From Trichopria drosophilae (Eukaryota; Arthropoda; Insecta; Hymenoptera; Diapriidae), in assembly GCA_030407085.1 (NCBI GenBank), contig CM059582.1:23015001-23079000 (forward strand): a stretch of DNA of 64,000 bases. Reading direction: 5' to 3'. The translations under genes and the position numbers were made by a program. Position 1 is the stretch's first letter. Every line of letters starts with the position of its first letter. Shown piece by piece: positions 36,781-48,561 of this stretch. The notes under the pieces are model-generated. The model did no database searches. It was not told the origin of the DNA and saw nothing but the letters and a program-made list of their open reading frames with translations.

Positions 36781-37981
36781 GTACTTTGAAACCTCGCATA
36801 TCTTAACCTTACACCCATTTCGATACTTATAATTTTTAAAAAAATTTGTTGTATTTAATAAGGATTTACAACCCAAGATTTCAGCAGCTTTTTAAATTTT
36901 AGAGACGGTTTATAGAGTTACAGAGTAATTCTCGGTGACGTTTTACATAATGGTGATTTGCACTTCAGGAAAAGTTAATTTCCTGTGAAATGAAAGTAAC
37001 TTGCACTCCGGAAAATCACGTGCTGTACGTATATTATCTACCTGTTATTATGTTTAATTACGAGTAAGTTGTTGCTCTATGAAAAATGTTCGTTTACTAT
37101 GATAGAGTCTATTATAATTAAAGTATTCTGGAGAATTTTTTTATGATAAAATAAGTAACACGTCTAAATAACACCGTATTTTATTCATACATCAAAATAT
37201 CAAATTAAAAAATATCGTCAAATTTGATGATTACCCACAGTGTAAATACTCGACAGCTTAAAAATAAATCCCTATTATGTACAAAAATGCATTGACGATG
37301 TTAAAAAAATTCAAAGGATATCTTTTAATTTAGACATTATTATTTCTTACCTGTCAAGTTTTCAAAATGTTGTATATTGCAACTTTTTTCTTCCGACTTT
37401 TAATTCTGACAAAAAGAGGTACCAAATTTTATAGCAATTGACAATTTTTTCATGTATATTGCAATTCAAGACCATTAAAATGGATTTTGTGTAAAGTCGC
37501 TACAATTTCTCGTTTCAAAGTTATAATTTTTAAAAAAATTTTAAATTTTACTTGTTTGGTCGGATTTCTTCGAAAAAAGCCAAAGTTCGTGAACATCCCG
37601 AATAAACATTTACCTACGGGTCGGATCAGGAACGGATCCGGAAGCCTTAGCACAGATCCGATCCAGATCCGAATGCCTCATCTGAACCTGATCCGGATGT
37701 AACGCAACCGCAGATACGTGTCGGGTCCGGGTCCCGCAGGTCAGAAAGCTCTATCCGATCCTGATCTGTTTCAAATCGGGCTTTTAATTATAATTCCTTA
37801 TATACATATACATAAAAACTTTTATGTGGGGTCTATACAGCTAGGTGACAAATACCATACGGGTTTTCCGAGAACCTTGTTTACCGACAAATCTCCGTCC
37901 TATATACATAGTGTATTAGGATGAGGTTAAAAAGTTTCTGAGCGCTATTTCGTAATTTCGGACTCATTACTGCGAAATTTA

Positions 37982-38176
37982 GCATTATATATGTAGTCAC
38001 AAAACAAATTTCGGAAAGATTGATTGAGAATTGGCAGCGAAAAACGTGCCACAAAAAATGATCGACGAATAGGTTATGACGACAAGTAAATGAAATGACA
38101 AGTTTTTTTTTCTTTCAGGCTTTCTCCTCCAATTCTCAATCAATCCTTTAATTTGTTTAGTGACTACATATAATGC
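37982..38176. mobile_element. 195 bp MITE with TA duplication, inside Y
   Basis: The terminal inverted repeats are GCATTATATATGTAGTCAC and GTGACTACATATAATGC, flanked by TA at 37980-37981 and 38177-38178. Subterminal GATTGATTGAGAATTGG pairs with CCAATTCTCAATCAATC. TA target duplication is the signature of Tc1/mariner-type mobilisation, so this is a non-autonomous member needing a transposase in trans. Confidence 0.75.
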
Positions 38177-38496
38177 TAACTTTTGTAGTCGTAGAATATA
38201 AAGTTTGTATAGTTATATAGTGGAGTTTGATAACATTTTAGGGTAGAATTTGACGTTATCGACCGAGCCACCTGAGAGTTCCCTTAACCACCATTACAAA
38301 AAAAAACCGAATAATTTGTCAATTTCTCAACCAGATCTGAATATATATATTTCAATTTCATGGTGGTTGACAAGATTCTCGAAAAAAAAGTCTTGTCATT
38401 TCAAGATTATCTCAAAAGCGTATATATGTTAGTGAAATATGTAAGAACATTGCTTTATTCGCCTTGGTCGGTGTCCCGCTTCCGCGCCATCTGTGG

Positions 38497-39175
38497 TCTG
38501 GGTTTCTCGATGTGTATACTGTATGTTTTTTGGGTCGCTGAATCCGAATCCGAAGTCCATTTAACTCTATCACGTCAGGTTTTTGACATAATCTCAAAAA
38601 ATACCTATAATTCGATCCTAAAATGTGAAAATAAGATAAAATACTTTAACAACATTTTCTTTTTACGTAAAACCTTTTAAAATTGTGCAATTGAGAGTCG
38701 ACCTGAAAAGTTACGGGCCTATAAAAATTAATTTCAATACAAATCGTTTCCAATATAGCATCCTAAATGACTCATTGGTAAACATTCATGATTTTTTAAC
38801 TCGTGTACCTTCAATTGTAACAAAAAAGTTATATAACAAAAAAGTTCAGAATCACTCGAAAAGTACGTCTAAATTTTTTCAAATATTTTTGAGCCATTTT
38901 AAATTTTTCGAAAAACGGCGAAATCCAAAAAATCTAAAATCGTCTTGACAAATTTTGTAAAAATTCAGATGTATTTTTCGAGTGATTCGGAACATTTTAT
39001 GTTGAGTAACATTTTTTCTTAAAGTTGACGGTACTCGAGTTAAAATATCATAAATGTTTGCAATTATTATTTTTTGAGATTGTGTCAAAAACCTGACAAG
39101 GATATAGTGTTAAATGGACTTCGGTGTCGGATTCAGCGACCCAAAAAACATACAGTACATAAGGAGAAACCCAGG
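38497..39175. mobile_element. Element W: GTCGCTGAATCCGAATCC-family palindrome, inside Y
   Basis: The ends are TCTGGGTTTCTC and GAGAAACCCAGG. The left arm carries TACTGTATGTTTTTTGGGTC, GCTGAATCCGAATCCGAAGT and GTCAGGTTTTTGACATAATC; the right arm carries the inverse (GATTGTGTCAAAAACCTGAC, CGGTGTCGGATTCAGCGACC). The inner blocks CAGAATCACTCGAAAAGTAC and TATTTTTCGAGTGATTCGGA also pair. It is about 680 bp with the left arm longer than the right, so one arm has gained or lost about 150 bp. The open frames inside are repeat-derived. Confidence 0.75.
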
Positions 39176-42100
39176 CCGAAATAAAATTTTTTTTTGTGTG
39201 GCTGTGTTGTTAATAAAAAGTTGGTAATATTAATACGAAAAACTGACTTTATATTTGCGTACCAGAATCACATGAAACAAATTCCATTTCTTGAGAATTA
39301 TCCTTATTACTATCCGTATAATTACTCTGATCATTTTTTTCTTTTCAATCTATGTTTTTGAACTCTTTGACGAATTTTCTGGCGACGTTTCAATTCCTTA
39401 TTCATTTTGTACAAATATTCTTCAAAATATATATTTTTAAGGTTATGTTACCCGTACGATAGATATCCAAATACGAGCCGGTTCAGGAACATATCTGGGT
39501 CCCCTTACTTATTGGAAAAAGTTAGATATAGCTAAATCCGGATCGGATCCGGAACGGCCCCCGATGGCCGGACCTCCGGGTTCCGGATCTGACACGGATC
39601 TGCGGTAGCGTTACAATCCTGATCCGGTCCGAAGCTTTTGATGAGGGACAGCTCCGGAAATGTTTATTCGGGATAGAATGCAAATCTACGTTTCTTCTCA
39701 ATATAATGCAAAATACTAATATTTATTAAAAAAATACACTCTGTCAATGTTAACTGCAAGTCCAAAGTAAAAAATATAAAAAAAAATGAAATCATGTAAA
39801 TAATTGAAATGAACATTAATCTGTCATATTTTGCAGAAAATAACATTTATATCAATTTAATTAATAATGAATACATATTCTTTTCAAAATCCATGTAACT
39901 AATAAATCAAACAATAAAATTTGAAGAATAAAATTAATGTCATAAAACCTTTATATAATTAAATATTAAATTTTTTATACGCCCAAATGACCCACTTTAC
40001 TTTTTACTACTGCTTTGTAGATTCTTGGCTATTCTGTCGACAAAAGCGCAATAGAAGTTTACGAATCTTGCAAAACAAACGACGAAATGAGGATAATAAA
40101 ATTAATAGTTAAAACACTAAATAACTAAATTTTTTTCAATATTTGTTTTTCAATTGATTTCATTGACGAAACAAAAGTTTACACATACAAAAAAAAAGTG
40201 TTTATAACCATCAGTTTATTATCCAAAAATCGTTGTTTAATTTTGCAAATTTTAGGAATTTTTATTTGCTTCATGTACTGATACTGTCTTTGATATATAG
40301 TAATCGAATGAGAATGAATTTTTTGCGAAACGTGCCAGATTAATGTTCATTTTTTACTTTGGACTTGCAGTTAACATTTAATAAATGTATTTTTTTGATA
40401 AATTTTAGTATTTTGCATTATATTGAGAAGAAACGTAGCACTACGATTCTCGAAACATGAATAAATTCCATGTTCACGAACTTTTGGCCTTTTTTCGAAG
40501 ATTTCCGACTCAACAACTAATTTATAATTTTGAAAAAATCATATCTCTGAAACGAAGAATCGTAGCGACTTTTTACAAAATCTATTTTAAAAGTCTCGAA
40601 TTGTAGTATTCATGAACAAATTGGCAATTGCTATAAAATTTTGTAACACTTTTTGTCAGTGTTAAAATTCGGAAGAAAAAAGTTGCAAAATTTAACATTT
40701 TGAATACTTGATAGCTCATAAATAATAATGTCTAATGTAAAAGTGAAAACACCAATTGAAAGCTTTATCCATCGACTTTAAAAGGTATGCTTTGAGTTTT
40801 TTTTAATATCGTCAAAGGGTTTCGAGGTACAACGCAGTATTTGACAAGTTTGAAAATTCAGAGCGTTCACGAACTGTAAACCAATATTATAATGTTAAAT
40901 AAAAGTATCCTTATATTATATTATATAAAATTATGAAAATTTAATACACAAATTTAATACGTAAAGAATCCCAATAAAAGTATTATGTAGAGGTTACCGA
41001 ATCATTAGAAATATTTCCTTTGTTACTCAAATACATTTTATCGGTTTCGACAAAATGTATGATGTTCTGATGCGTATTAAAATACACTCAATAAAAACGT
41101 CCTGTTATGGGTATTATAATTATGTCCATACATTATCGGCAGTTTAATGTATTGCTGTAAATTTGAAATTTGCGAATAACATGGATTTATTGTTTTTAGC
41201 GGAAACCGAGTTTAGGAACAACAAATATTCATTAGTTACTTAATAAACATATATTACTGTTTGAATTGAATATTAACTAAAAAATCACAGACATGAAGGC
41301 AGGTGCAAATTATCATATTTATATTACAGCCAAAAAGAATGTTAAGAAATGATGATTACCGGTGCAGTAAATTGCGTGCAAACCACGAGAAGTATTACGT
41401 GCTTAGGTTAGAGTAGATAAGGTTGGGTTTATCCCTTACGGACCCAATTTGTTCGTTTTTGTTCGTCAATTTGAAGCATGGACAGCTTTGTTATTTACGC
41501 TTAAAAAAATTTGGACATTTGTAGGCGGGTATTTTCAAGTGTGCTCTTTCAGAATCTGGCACGAAAATTTTGAAAAAACCGCCCCTATTTTGTTATCTAA
41601 TTATTTTTTAATCGTATTTTCGATGCGAAAAATAATAAATTTTATTGGAAATTTTGCCATTCCAAATGGTAATTCCGAAAATTTTCCGTTAATTGTCAAA
41701 CGAATTATAGGATTTTTTTATCAATTTTACTATCGGAATAGTAAACATTCTAAGAACTTATAACGGGAAGGAAAACTGACTGTAGAAAATATATAAAAGA
41801 ATAGTAAAGTTTTGTAGAAAACTATTCTTCGTTTAGTACACAATCCACATTAGTCTAGAAGTCAAATAATAACAATAATTTGCAATAAATTGTACCAGTA
41901 TAAAACTTTTAAAAGACGAGAAACTGTCAAAAGTGTACGGAAGAAAATAAATATTCGGTTTTACTATTTAAATAGTTGAATTGGCTGCCTTATTTGTCAA
42001 TGTAACTATTTAGCTAGTAATATTAACTAAAAACGATGGCTGTATCTTATCTTACTATCTAGTTAGTAATCCAATTATTTCATTTTTTCCGTGTTGTTGA

Positions 42101-45100
42101 TTACTGTAATACAGATAAGGAACAACCATGATAAATAATAATGTCAAGTGATTTAAAATGATTATTTGCTAGTATTATTTTATCCACTCAGTTCACTTTT
42201 ATGTATAGCTAGAAATAATTGTACTTGTATTAAATGAGATTGGCAATGACTAAATCGTTAAAATGAAAATAAAAAATCTTAATAGACGGATTTTCTTTCA
42301 TTTATATCCAGAAAAATGTATAGTTTAGAGGGTGTTACTTCCCAGTTTATGATTACTAGAACTTCAATTATATTATAGAAATACTAACTGCAACTATTAA
42401 TAATAAAATTACGTTAAATATTTTAGAGTAAAAGATATAATTTTCAATGAGTGCAAAAAAATGTAATCAGAAACATTGAAAGAAAATTAGATATTTTTAA
42501 GTAACTAACACTTAGAACCATGTAAAGTTCTTGTGATTGTAACATTTTACTTCCATTAATTATCCATTACTTAGATTTATTCTTTCAAACAGTTGTATTG
42601 ATCTGCAACGGGCTAGTAAGAGTAACGATGATTTTTTAAATTACAATATTAATGAAAAAAGAAAAATTTCAATATTGTAAGAGCGAGGAGAAAATCGGTT
42701 TTTATTTCAAAATTCATAGACATTGTTGATGGTTTCCTTTTTTCCGCTACCCAGTGAGTGTTTACAGCTTGAAATCTGTCATGTTTACACAATAAACTGA
42801 TTGTGTAAAATGTTTGAGCGTATCAGGTACATAAATGTTTTTCACTCGTTTTTTTCAAATGGTATTTATGTTCGTTTTTACTGCGATGTCACTCATAAAA
42901 ATTGACCTTGATTTACCCTAACTTTTCCCTTGTCGCATGTATAATTAAGCGTGATATACGATAATTTGAAATCAAGATCTGATTAGAATATAACCTAACC
43001 TATAAGGGATGTAACACAAGTGAAACATAACTACATCAATAAAATGCGATTTAAAAAATATAGCAAACCATTCTTTTGATCTGTCTTGCTTTATTTTTTA
43101 TTTAAAATATAGCAGGAATATTTTTAGAGCATATGCACTGTTTAAAGGATTTCCGAATCGTTCATAAAAAGGTTAAAAGCTCTTAAAATTATTATGTACA
43201 TTATTTAAACCTTTTAAACAATTTAAAAATATTGCAGAAATGTTCTTTACGATAAAACGAAACAGAATCTGCGCAAAGTAATCTTTTTTGCTGTTTTGAA
43301 TTATATTTTATTGTCTTAATTAGTTTTCGACTACATTTTCATCCGGATTTGATTGAGCAGCACTCCCAAAAGTTTTCCCATATATAGAGCTTTCCAGGGC
43401 CGAATGGACCAGGTCTTGACCGGCCTTCAAGGTAAAGAGCTTTTCGTCTACTTAGATAATATTGAATCGTGAATGAACAAAGACACTGGACTGATAGAAA
43501 AGTTTGTTAATTTAATGAAAATTTTAGGTACACAAAGTATATGAAATTTAATGTCACTGTAAATAAATTTTCCTTTAATGTCAGGGTTCATGACATCAAG
43601 GAATTTATTATCCAGTTAAAAAAGTAATAAAATTTAACGTACATCTTTCATGAACTTTAAGTTGCCTCGTATTAATTTTCAGTTTTGTCGTTAATGAAAC
43701 CTCAGTAATTACAGTTCATACAATTTCAATACCATTTTTCTATTAATATACTATAGTTGTTCTAAAAGCATGCAGAATGTTAACAATATTGCCTGTACTA
43801 ATATACAAAATAATAATTACAATAAAATTGTAGTTATCAGTACTAACTTAAATTTTTCCATCAGATAAGTAATTTTGTATATTTTCTTATACACGCTTAC
43901 TATTTTCCTATAATTCATTACACTTCTTTGTAGACCATTTAGTCATAAAACTTCATAATTCCACCATTACATCTTAACCATTACATATCTTATTTTTTTA
44001 TAATTTTTTATACTAAACTCCGTTATCGAATCAATAATACATTTTCAATTTCCGCGGAAATTTCAAAGGAATGCGGAAGGCAGCAACAGAAATCCCTCAA
44101 GTGGTTAAGCTACCCGGAAGGGATGAAAAATGAAGAGTTTTAAGAGAATGCTTTTAAGTAATAGTAATAGTGCATATCAGGACAACAAACCTTTAATACC
44201 TTGTAGATATAACAGAAATCTGTTGTTTCTGTAAAAAAATTGATCAAACCAGATGACTACATACCAGTCACGAATTTTTTTGGTTTCTATATAGAATCAT
44301 TTAAATTTTTTTTTTTTGCTAAGAAGTATGTCAAAATACTCTCATCACCCAATCATTAATAAAATCCTGTCATATGCATCTGAAATTGATACTAAAGGAT
44401 AATAATTTCATGTGTTAATAAATTGTAAATAAGTCTTAAAAATGACAAACTGTAGGGCTTCCTTTAGGTTCAGGGAATTACCAGATAAACTTTGAAGTCT
44501 GATTGGTTTTGGTATTTAAATTTAGTGAAAAGCCAAAAATCTAAAAATTCGTCTATATCTAGTAAATGAAACTTTTAAAACATTGTAAAGGCAATGAGGT
44601 CGATTTTTCACGTTAATTTCAAAAAAACTCTAAAAACTCACGTCTAATAATCTTTAATTCTATATATTGAAATCTGTAATAAATAATCATCTACATTTGT
44701 ATTGAAATCAAGACTTGTTCTTTATATTGATTCCACAATTACGTCAAAAACAGTTTGAATTGATTGTCGATGTTTCTGAGCATCGAAGATTTCATCTACT
44801 TTCATATTCCTTTATATTATTTAACGAAAACGAGTTATTTACGATAATCTAAGAATGGAATTTGCGTCAAGATGATCTCTGAACCTTTTTATATTTTATG
44901 AAACTAATTGTGCCACGTGACGTAATCTACATGCATCATCTCAACCTTCCAAACGAAATCCTAATAATAAACATAATCAATAATGCAAATCATTCAATTA
45001 AGGAACTATTTCCATTCGTGGAATTTGAGGATTTTAAAGGAACTTTTGGTTACATTTTAGATGACAATTTCTCAAAATTCCCCACAAACCATCAACTTCG

Positions 45101-46039
45101 AGTGCAATCTATCGTAGAATGCTTTTGAAAGCTGAGCTGAAACTCCAGAGCAGTTCGAATTTCGAAAGTACTAAAAATGTTTGACAGACTGGGTTTCGAA
45201 AATACATATAACATTTTCGTAAACTGTATTGTCGTTTCGTGCCATATTTTATGAACTTTCAAGAAAAGTTTCTTACGATCAAAATATTTTTAATAAATGG
45301 CTCTCTTGCCTTTGTATTGTTTTTCCGCTCGAAGAGAATGTTAACCTATATTCCAGAACAATTTATCAATGTTAATAAAACGTCATGCATTTAAATTAAT
45401 ACTTTTTCTGATATTGGAGTCTGTTGCACATTTGCACTCTTTCCCATTTCGTCTCGTCTACGAAACTCTTCCGTAGTCTTGTAATGAGCCTCGGAATTCG
45501 TATTAGCCTACTTTCGGAAACTATATTAATGACGCCACCTATTTCATATAACTATTTGACTTGTCGTCTGTCGAGACAATTTTACGAACCGTTTAGCATC
45601 ACGCCTGACAATTTCTCGAATATATTTCTCCACCCACTTAACTTTTTAAATATTTTTCTGCTATTTTTTTTCTTGTATTTCTATAAAAGATTTTGAAAAA
45701 TAATAATACTTGGTCCACTTTTGTTCTACTTACAGAACATTATTCAAATTCATTTGGAGTTGAAGTAAAAGACATTTAACTTTTCACACTTCTTAATTCA
45801 ACGATACCAGTAGGTGTTTTATCACAGTCGATAAAACAGATCACTTTTGCGTATCTCTGTATGGCAGAAGGCACATGCGTATGGAGCTTTTAATGCGTCG
45901 GAAACGTGTCTGCGAAGCGCTTTCTGGCCCATTAGTTATCATGCGCAAGCGTTTCGAAAGCACCCAGCTGTTTTATTTTCTCATTAAAATATATATTTTA
46001 CGACATCGTCGCTCGACAATATACGAGGTTTCAAAGTAG

Positions 46040-46560
46040 CTGCAACAGGGTCGTAAAACGTCACACGCGTCCCAAGGAGACAAAAGAGGGACATTACTAC
46101 GTCGCGTGGTGTGCGCGCGCGAATAAAGAAGGGCGGTTATCGAGCGGGTATAAAACTGGGTAGATCACATTCCAGACAATGCATCGCCCATGCATTTATA
46201 TAAGGTCGATAAAAAATTGCCTTCGCAAGACAATCGACTTTTACGGACTTCTCGATCCCACAGATCCTTATGGAAGTCACAGTGAAAAGCGGTGCTCCGG
46301 AATCTTAAAATGCGGTGCACTTCGCGAAAAAAAGCATTTTGAAAATCATGCAAGATTTGTAGTTTTAATTAGCAAATCGACTTTCGCATTCCTTGACCAG
46401 TCGGGTAATTCGACCCACCTCTGGGTTGAAATTTACTCCAACGGGCGGATTTCGAGTGAAATATGGAAATGCAGACGAAAAGAACTGTGCGTGGTGCATG
46501 CGAAACGTGATGGTTATCGAATGCGGTGCAGATATCGAATTTCGATGTGATTGATCAAAC
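46040..46560 (+). promoter_or_regulatory. GC-rich island with TATA-like boxes
   Basis: A G+C- and CpG-rich block (GTCGCGTGGTGTGCGCGCGC near 46101) in AT-rich surroundings. On the plus strand TATAAAA lies at 46149-46155 and TATATAAG at 46197-46204. An initiator-like TCACATT at 46165 is too close to the first box to be its start site. The island contains the 123-codon plus-strand frame 46179-46550. It is a candidate promoter or enhancer within the large Syt7 intron. Confidence 0.35.
46179..46550 (+). CDS. Unrecognised 123-codon open frame, doubtful
   Basis: It starts at a true ATG (GACAATGC context) and runs MHRPCIYIRSIKNCLRKTID through HARFVVLISKSTFAFLDQSG and THLWVEIYSNGRISSEIWKC to CRYRISM. 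The composition is plausible for a small basic protein with seven cysteines, but there is no signal peptide or known domain. It lies in a GC-rich island where frames are long on both strands (minus-strand frames at 46165-46353 and 46365-46616 overlap it). The first TATA-like box would place transcription start about at the ATG itself, leaving no leader. It is either an orphan intronic gene on the opposite strand to Syt7 or, more probably, chance. Confidence 0.2.
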   Translation: MHRPCIYIRSIKNCLRKTIDFYGLLDPTDPYGSHSEKRCSGILKCGALREKKHFENHARFVVLISKSTFAFLDQSGNSTHLWVEIYSNGRISSEIWKCRRKELCVVHAKRDGYRMRCRYRISM

Positions 46561-46919
46561 AAACCTTTGAAATTTTTGCGCCGAAAGAAACATTTTATTG
46601 CCAGTCTCTTTTGCACACATTGTATACTTAATGAATTGCTGGAAACTCAGTCATTGTTAGTCTTCACGTAACAGTCATGAATATTAACTCTAGAAAAAAA
46701 AAAGTATTTGGAACTTGTGTGAGTATTCTTACGATCGTATTTTAGGTTATTTTTTTATAGTTGTATGGTTATTTTTAATTAGTTAGTCTGCATTCGCTTA
46801 AAAAAAGCATTTATCTCAATTTGTCATTTCGAAGAATATCAGGCATTTTGGTGGAATTATTAGGCACCAATGACACAACATTTCACCAAACAATAGTGAT
46901 GGATACACACATCGTATAG

Positions 46920-47340
46920 ACGAGAAGTTCCCCAAAGCTTTTAAGAAGGTCACTAATCATCTCCGAAGCTTCATTTCAAGTACTAAAAAACTACTATAAA
47001 GTTTGTCGTTACCTTTACTTTCGCTCTTACGAACTTCCAATAAAATGACTTGAAGCTTTCAAAAAGCAATGAAGCTTTCGAAAATGTTCACGAAATTTCT
47101 GTTAGGATTTCGAAAAAGCGTTTATTAAAGGTTTCAAAAACTGAACCATTTTAAGAAAAATTTGTGATTGAGATTTTTACAATCGTTTTTTTCAGACTTT
47201 CCGTAAAAAGTATTGATGAAGTTTCAGTGCACGGCTTCCCTGGAGCTTTTATAGAAAAAGTAAATTCAAACTTTCAGAATGATTCGAAGGAATTTCCAGA
47301 GAGTTTTATTCAAAGCTCCAAAGGTAGAAAATTATTAACA
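46920..47340. other. Stretch rich in GAAGCTTTC-like words
   Basis: Words close to GAAGCTTT or its complement recur many times (for example CCAAAGCTTTTAAGAAGG, GACTTGAAGCTTTCAAAAAG, CAATGAAGCTTTCGAAAATG, GGAGCTTTTATAG, AAAGCTCCAAAG). No fixed period is evident. It may be a decayed short tandem repeat. The plus-strand frame 47164-47358 inside it is not recognised. Confidence 0.3.
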
Positions 47341-48330
47341 TTTATGTACGATTGCTAAAAATTTGCTTTAATGTCTGTAATTTATTAGAGTAAATTTTGA
47401 AGCATTTTGAAATATTCAAGCGGAAAGTAATGTGATTTTAGGATAGCTCTAAAATCCTTCATCAAAAGGAATGTTAGAGATATCCAATGTATATGGAAAA
47501 TTACGATAAAATGTCGTTACTTTAAAAACGTAATGGAATACAACATCGAGACTATATTCTTACAATTAACAAATTTATTACTAATTAAATAATTTTTTAA
47601 ACTAATTTAGATAGCATTGTATAAGGATGACTATAAAACAGAAAGAATTTCTGTTCTCTTGAATCTAATGAACAAAGGATAACAAAATTACTGTTTCCGA
47701 AATTATGAAGTTACAAACGAAAATTATCAAAATGTGCTCAATGTGGTTAATTACCGATGAAAAGAGAAAATCAACGGAACAAATTATAATTAAATTTCTT
47801 TTATATACGATACATATCACAAACTTATCAATAATGACTGCAACAATGTTTCAGTTACGATTCATATATTTCTGATCTATATAAGAAATAATAATTTTTG
47901 ATATTTTTAAGAGACATAAATCAGAAATTAAAAGAAATATTTGTCTTCGGTAGAAAATACAATCGTTTTCGAACCATTCTTCCATTCTTCGTATTTTCAG
48001 CATTGGACCCAGAGAAATTATTCTTAAACCAGGAAATCGTTTTCTACAATTTATGCTTTTTTAATTTCTTGGAATGAAAAGCCCCTATATAGAATGCAAA
48101 TTAAGTCACCCTAGTCGGAGTCTATAACTCTAGGTAAAGTTAGTTTTCATTCTGTAATGAGTAACTTTTTAAGATTTCGCTAAAGTGGATTAATTTTTAC
48201 TCCATGAAAAGTAAATTTTCACTCCAAGAAATTTAGAGAGTGAAGTGAGTGAGAGTGAAGAGTATAATTTGCTTTTAATGATTTTTATGTCAATTATTGT
48301 ACAATCATATTAATTAATATAACTTTAATT

Positions 48331-48561
48331 CGGGTGCGGGTCGAAAAACCGACAAAACAAAAAGCCGACAGGTCAAAAAACCGACATTAATAATGCCAAC
48401 AGTCGAAAAATAGACACATGAAAAAATAGACTCATCGTCTAGTGGACTTTTATTTTTTGAAGGTTCGGCTTTTTTACTGTCGGCTTTTCGACTGTCGGTT
48501 TTCTGTCTGTGAGTTTTTTGACTGTCCGTTTTTTATTTGTCGGTTTTTCGACCAGTACCCG
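48331..48561. repeat. Fold-back repeat built of short GTCGGTTTTTCGAC units
   Basis: The left part is CGGGTGCGGGTCGAAAAACC plus GACAAAACAAAAAGCCGACA; the right part ends TTGTCGGTTTTTCGACCAGT plus ACCCG, its inverse. Each arm consists of repeated units of about 14-17 bp in which TCGGTTTTT and CGACTG alternate (or GTCAAAAAACCGAC on the other arm). There is no coding capacity. Confidence 0.65.

Larger units (their letters stand above)
37597..39672. mobile_element. Element Y: GC-rich-ended palindromic insertion inside X
   Basis: The ends are CCCGAATAAACATTT (37597) and AAATGTTTATTCGGG (to 39672), flanked on both sides by AT. The arms of roughly 180 bp are unusually rich in CCGGATC motifs (left GGATCAGGAACGGATCCGGA; right AAATCCGGATCGGATCCGGA) and share GTAACGC-ACCGCAGATACGTG on the left with its inverse on the right. 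The reconnection of X across its ends shows that Y inserted into X. The interior carries two further elements and no transposase. The plus-strand frames 37487-37702 and 37718-37924 run through the arms and are not genes. Confidence 0.7.
37291..40815. mobile_element. Outer palindromic element of a nested cluster (element X)
   Basis: The left arm 37291-37596 pairs with the right arm of about 40465-40815: TTGACGATGTTAAAAAAA with TTTAATATCGTCAA; TTAGACATTATTATTTCTTA with AATAATAATGTCTAATGT; TTTCTTCGAAAAAAGCCAAA with TTTGGCCTTTTTTCGAAG. The left arm resumes after an insertion at 39677-39845 (TCTACGTTTCTTCTCAATAT, then GTTAACTGCAAGTCCAAAGT), which pairs with 40345-40440. The original element was therefore about 1.4 kb and palindromic, split by element Y. 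No transposase frame is visible. Confidence 0.7.

Noticed and set aside
41400..41440. TTAGG-like telomeric repeat
   Set aside because: Only isolated GCTTAGGTTAG and AAGGTTGGG words, not a tandem run.
41449..41763. 104-codon plus-strand frame rich in Phe and Ile
   Set aside because: Composition is what AT-rich DNA gives by chance; no motif, promoter or splice context.
45424..45696. 90-codon plus-strand frame ending in a Phe/Leu-rich tail
   Set aside because: The tail comes from a T-rich tract and no homology is evident.
46149..46171. TATA box plus initiator as a complete core promoter
   Set aside because: The initiator-like TCACATT is only about 18 bases from the TATA start, too close for a standard pair; kept only as a GC-rich island with TATA-like boxes.
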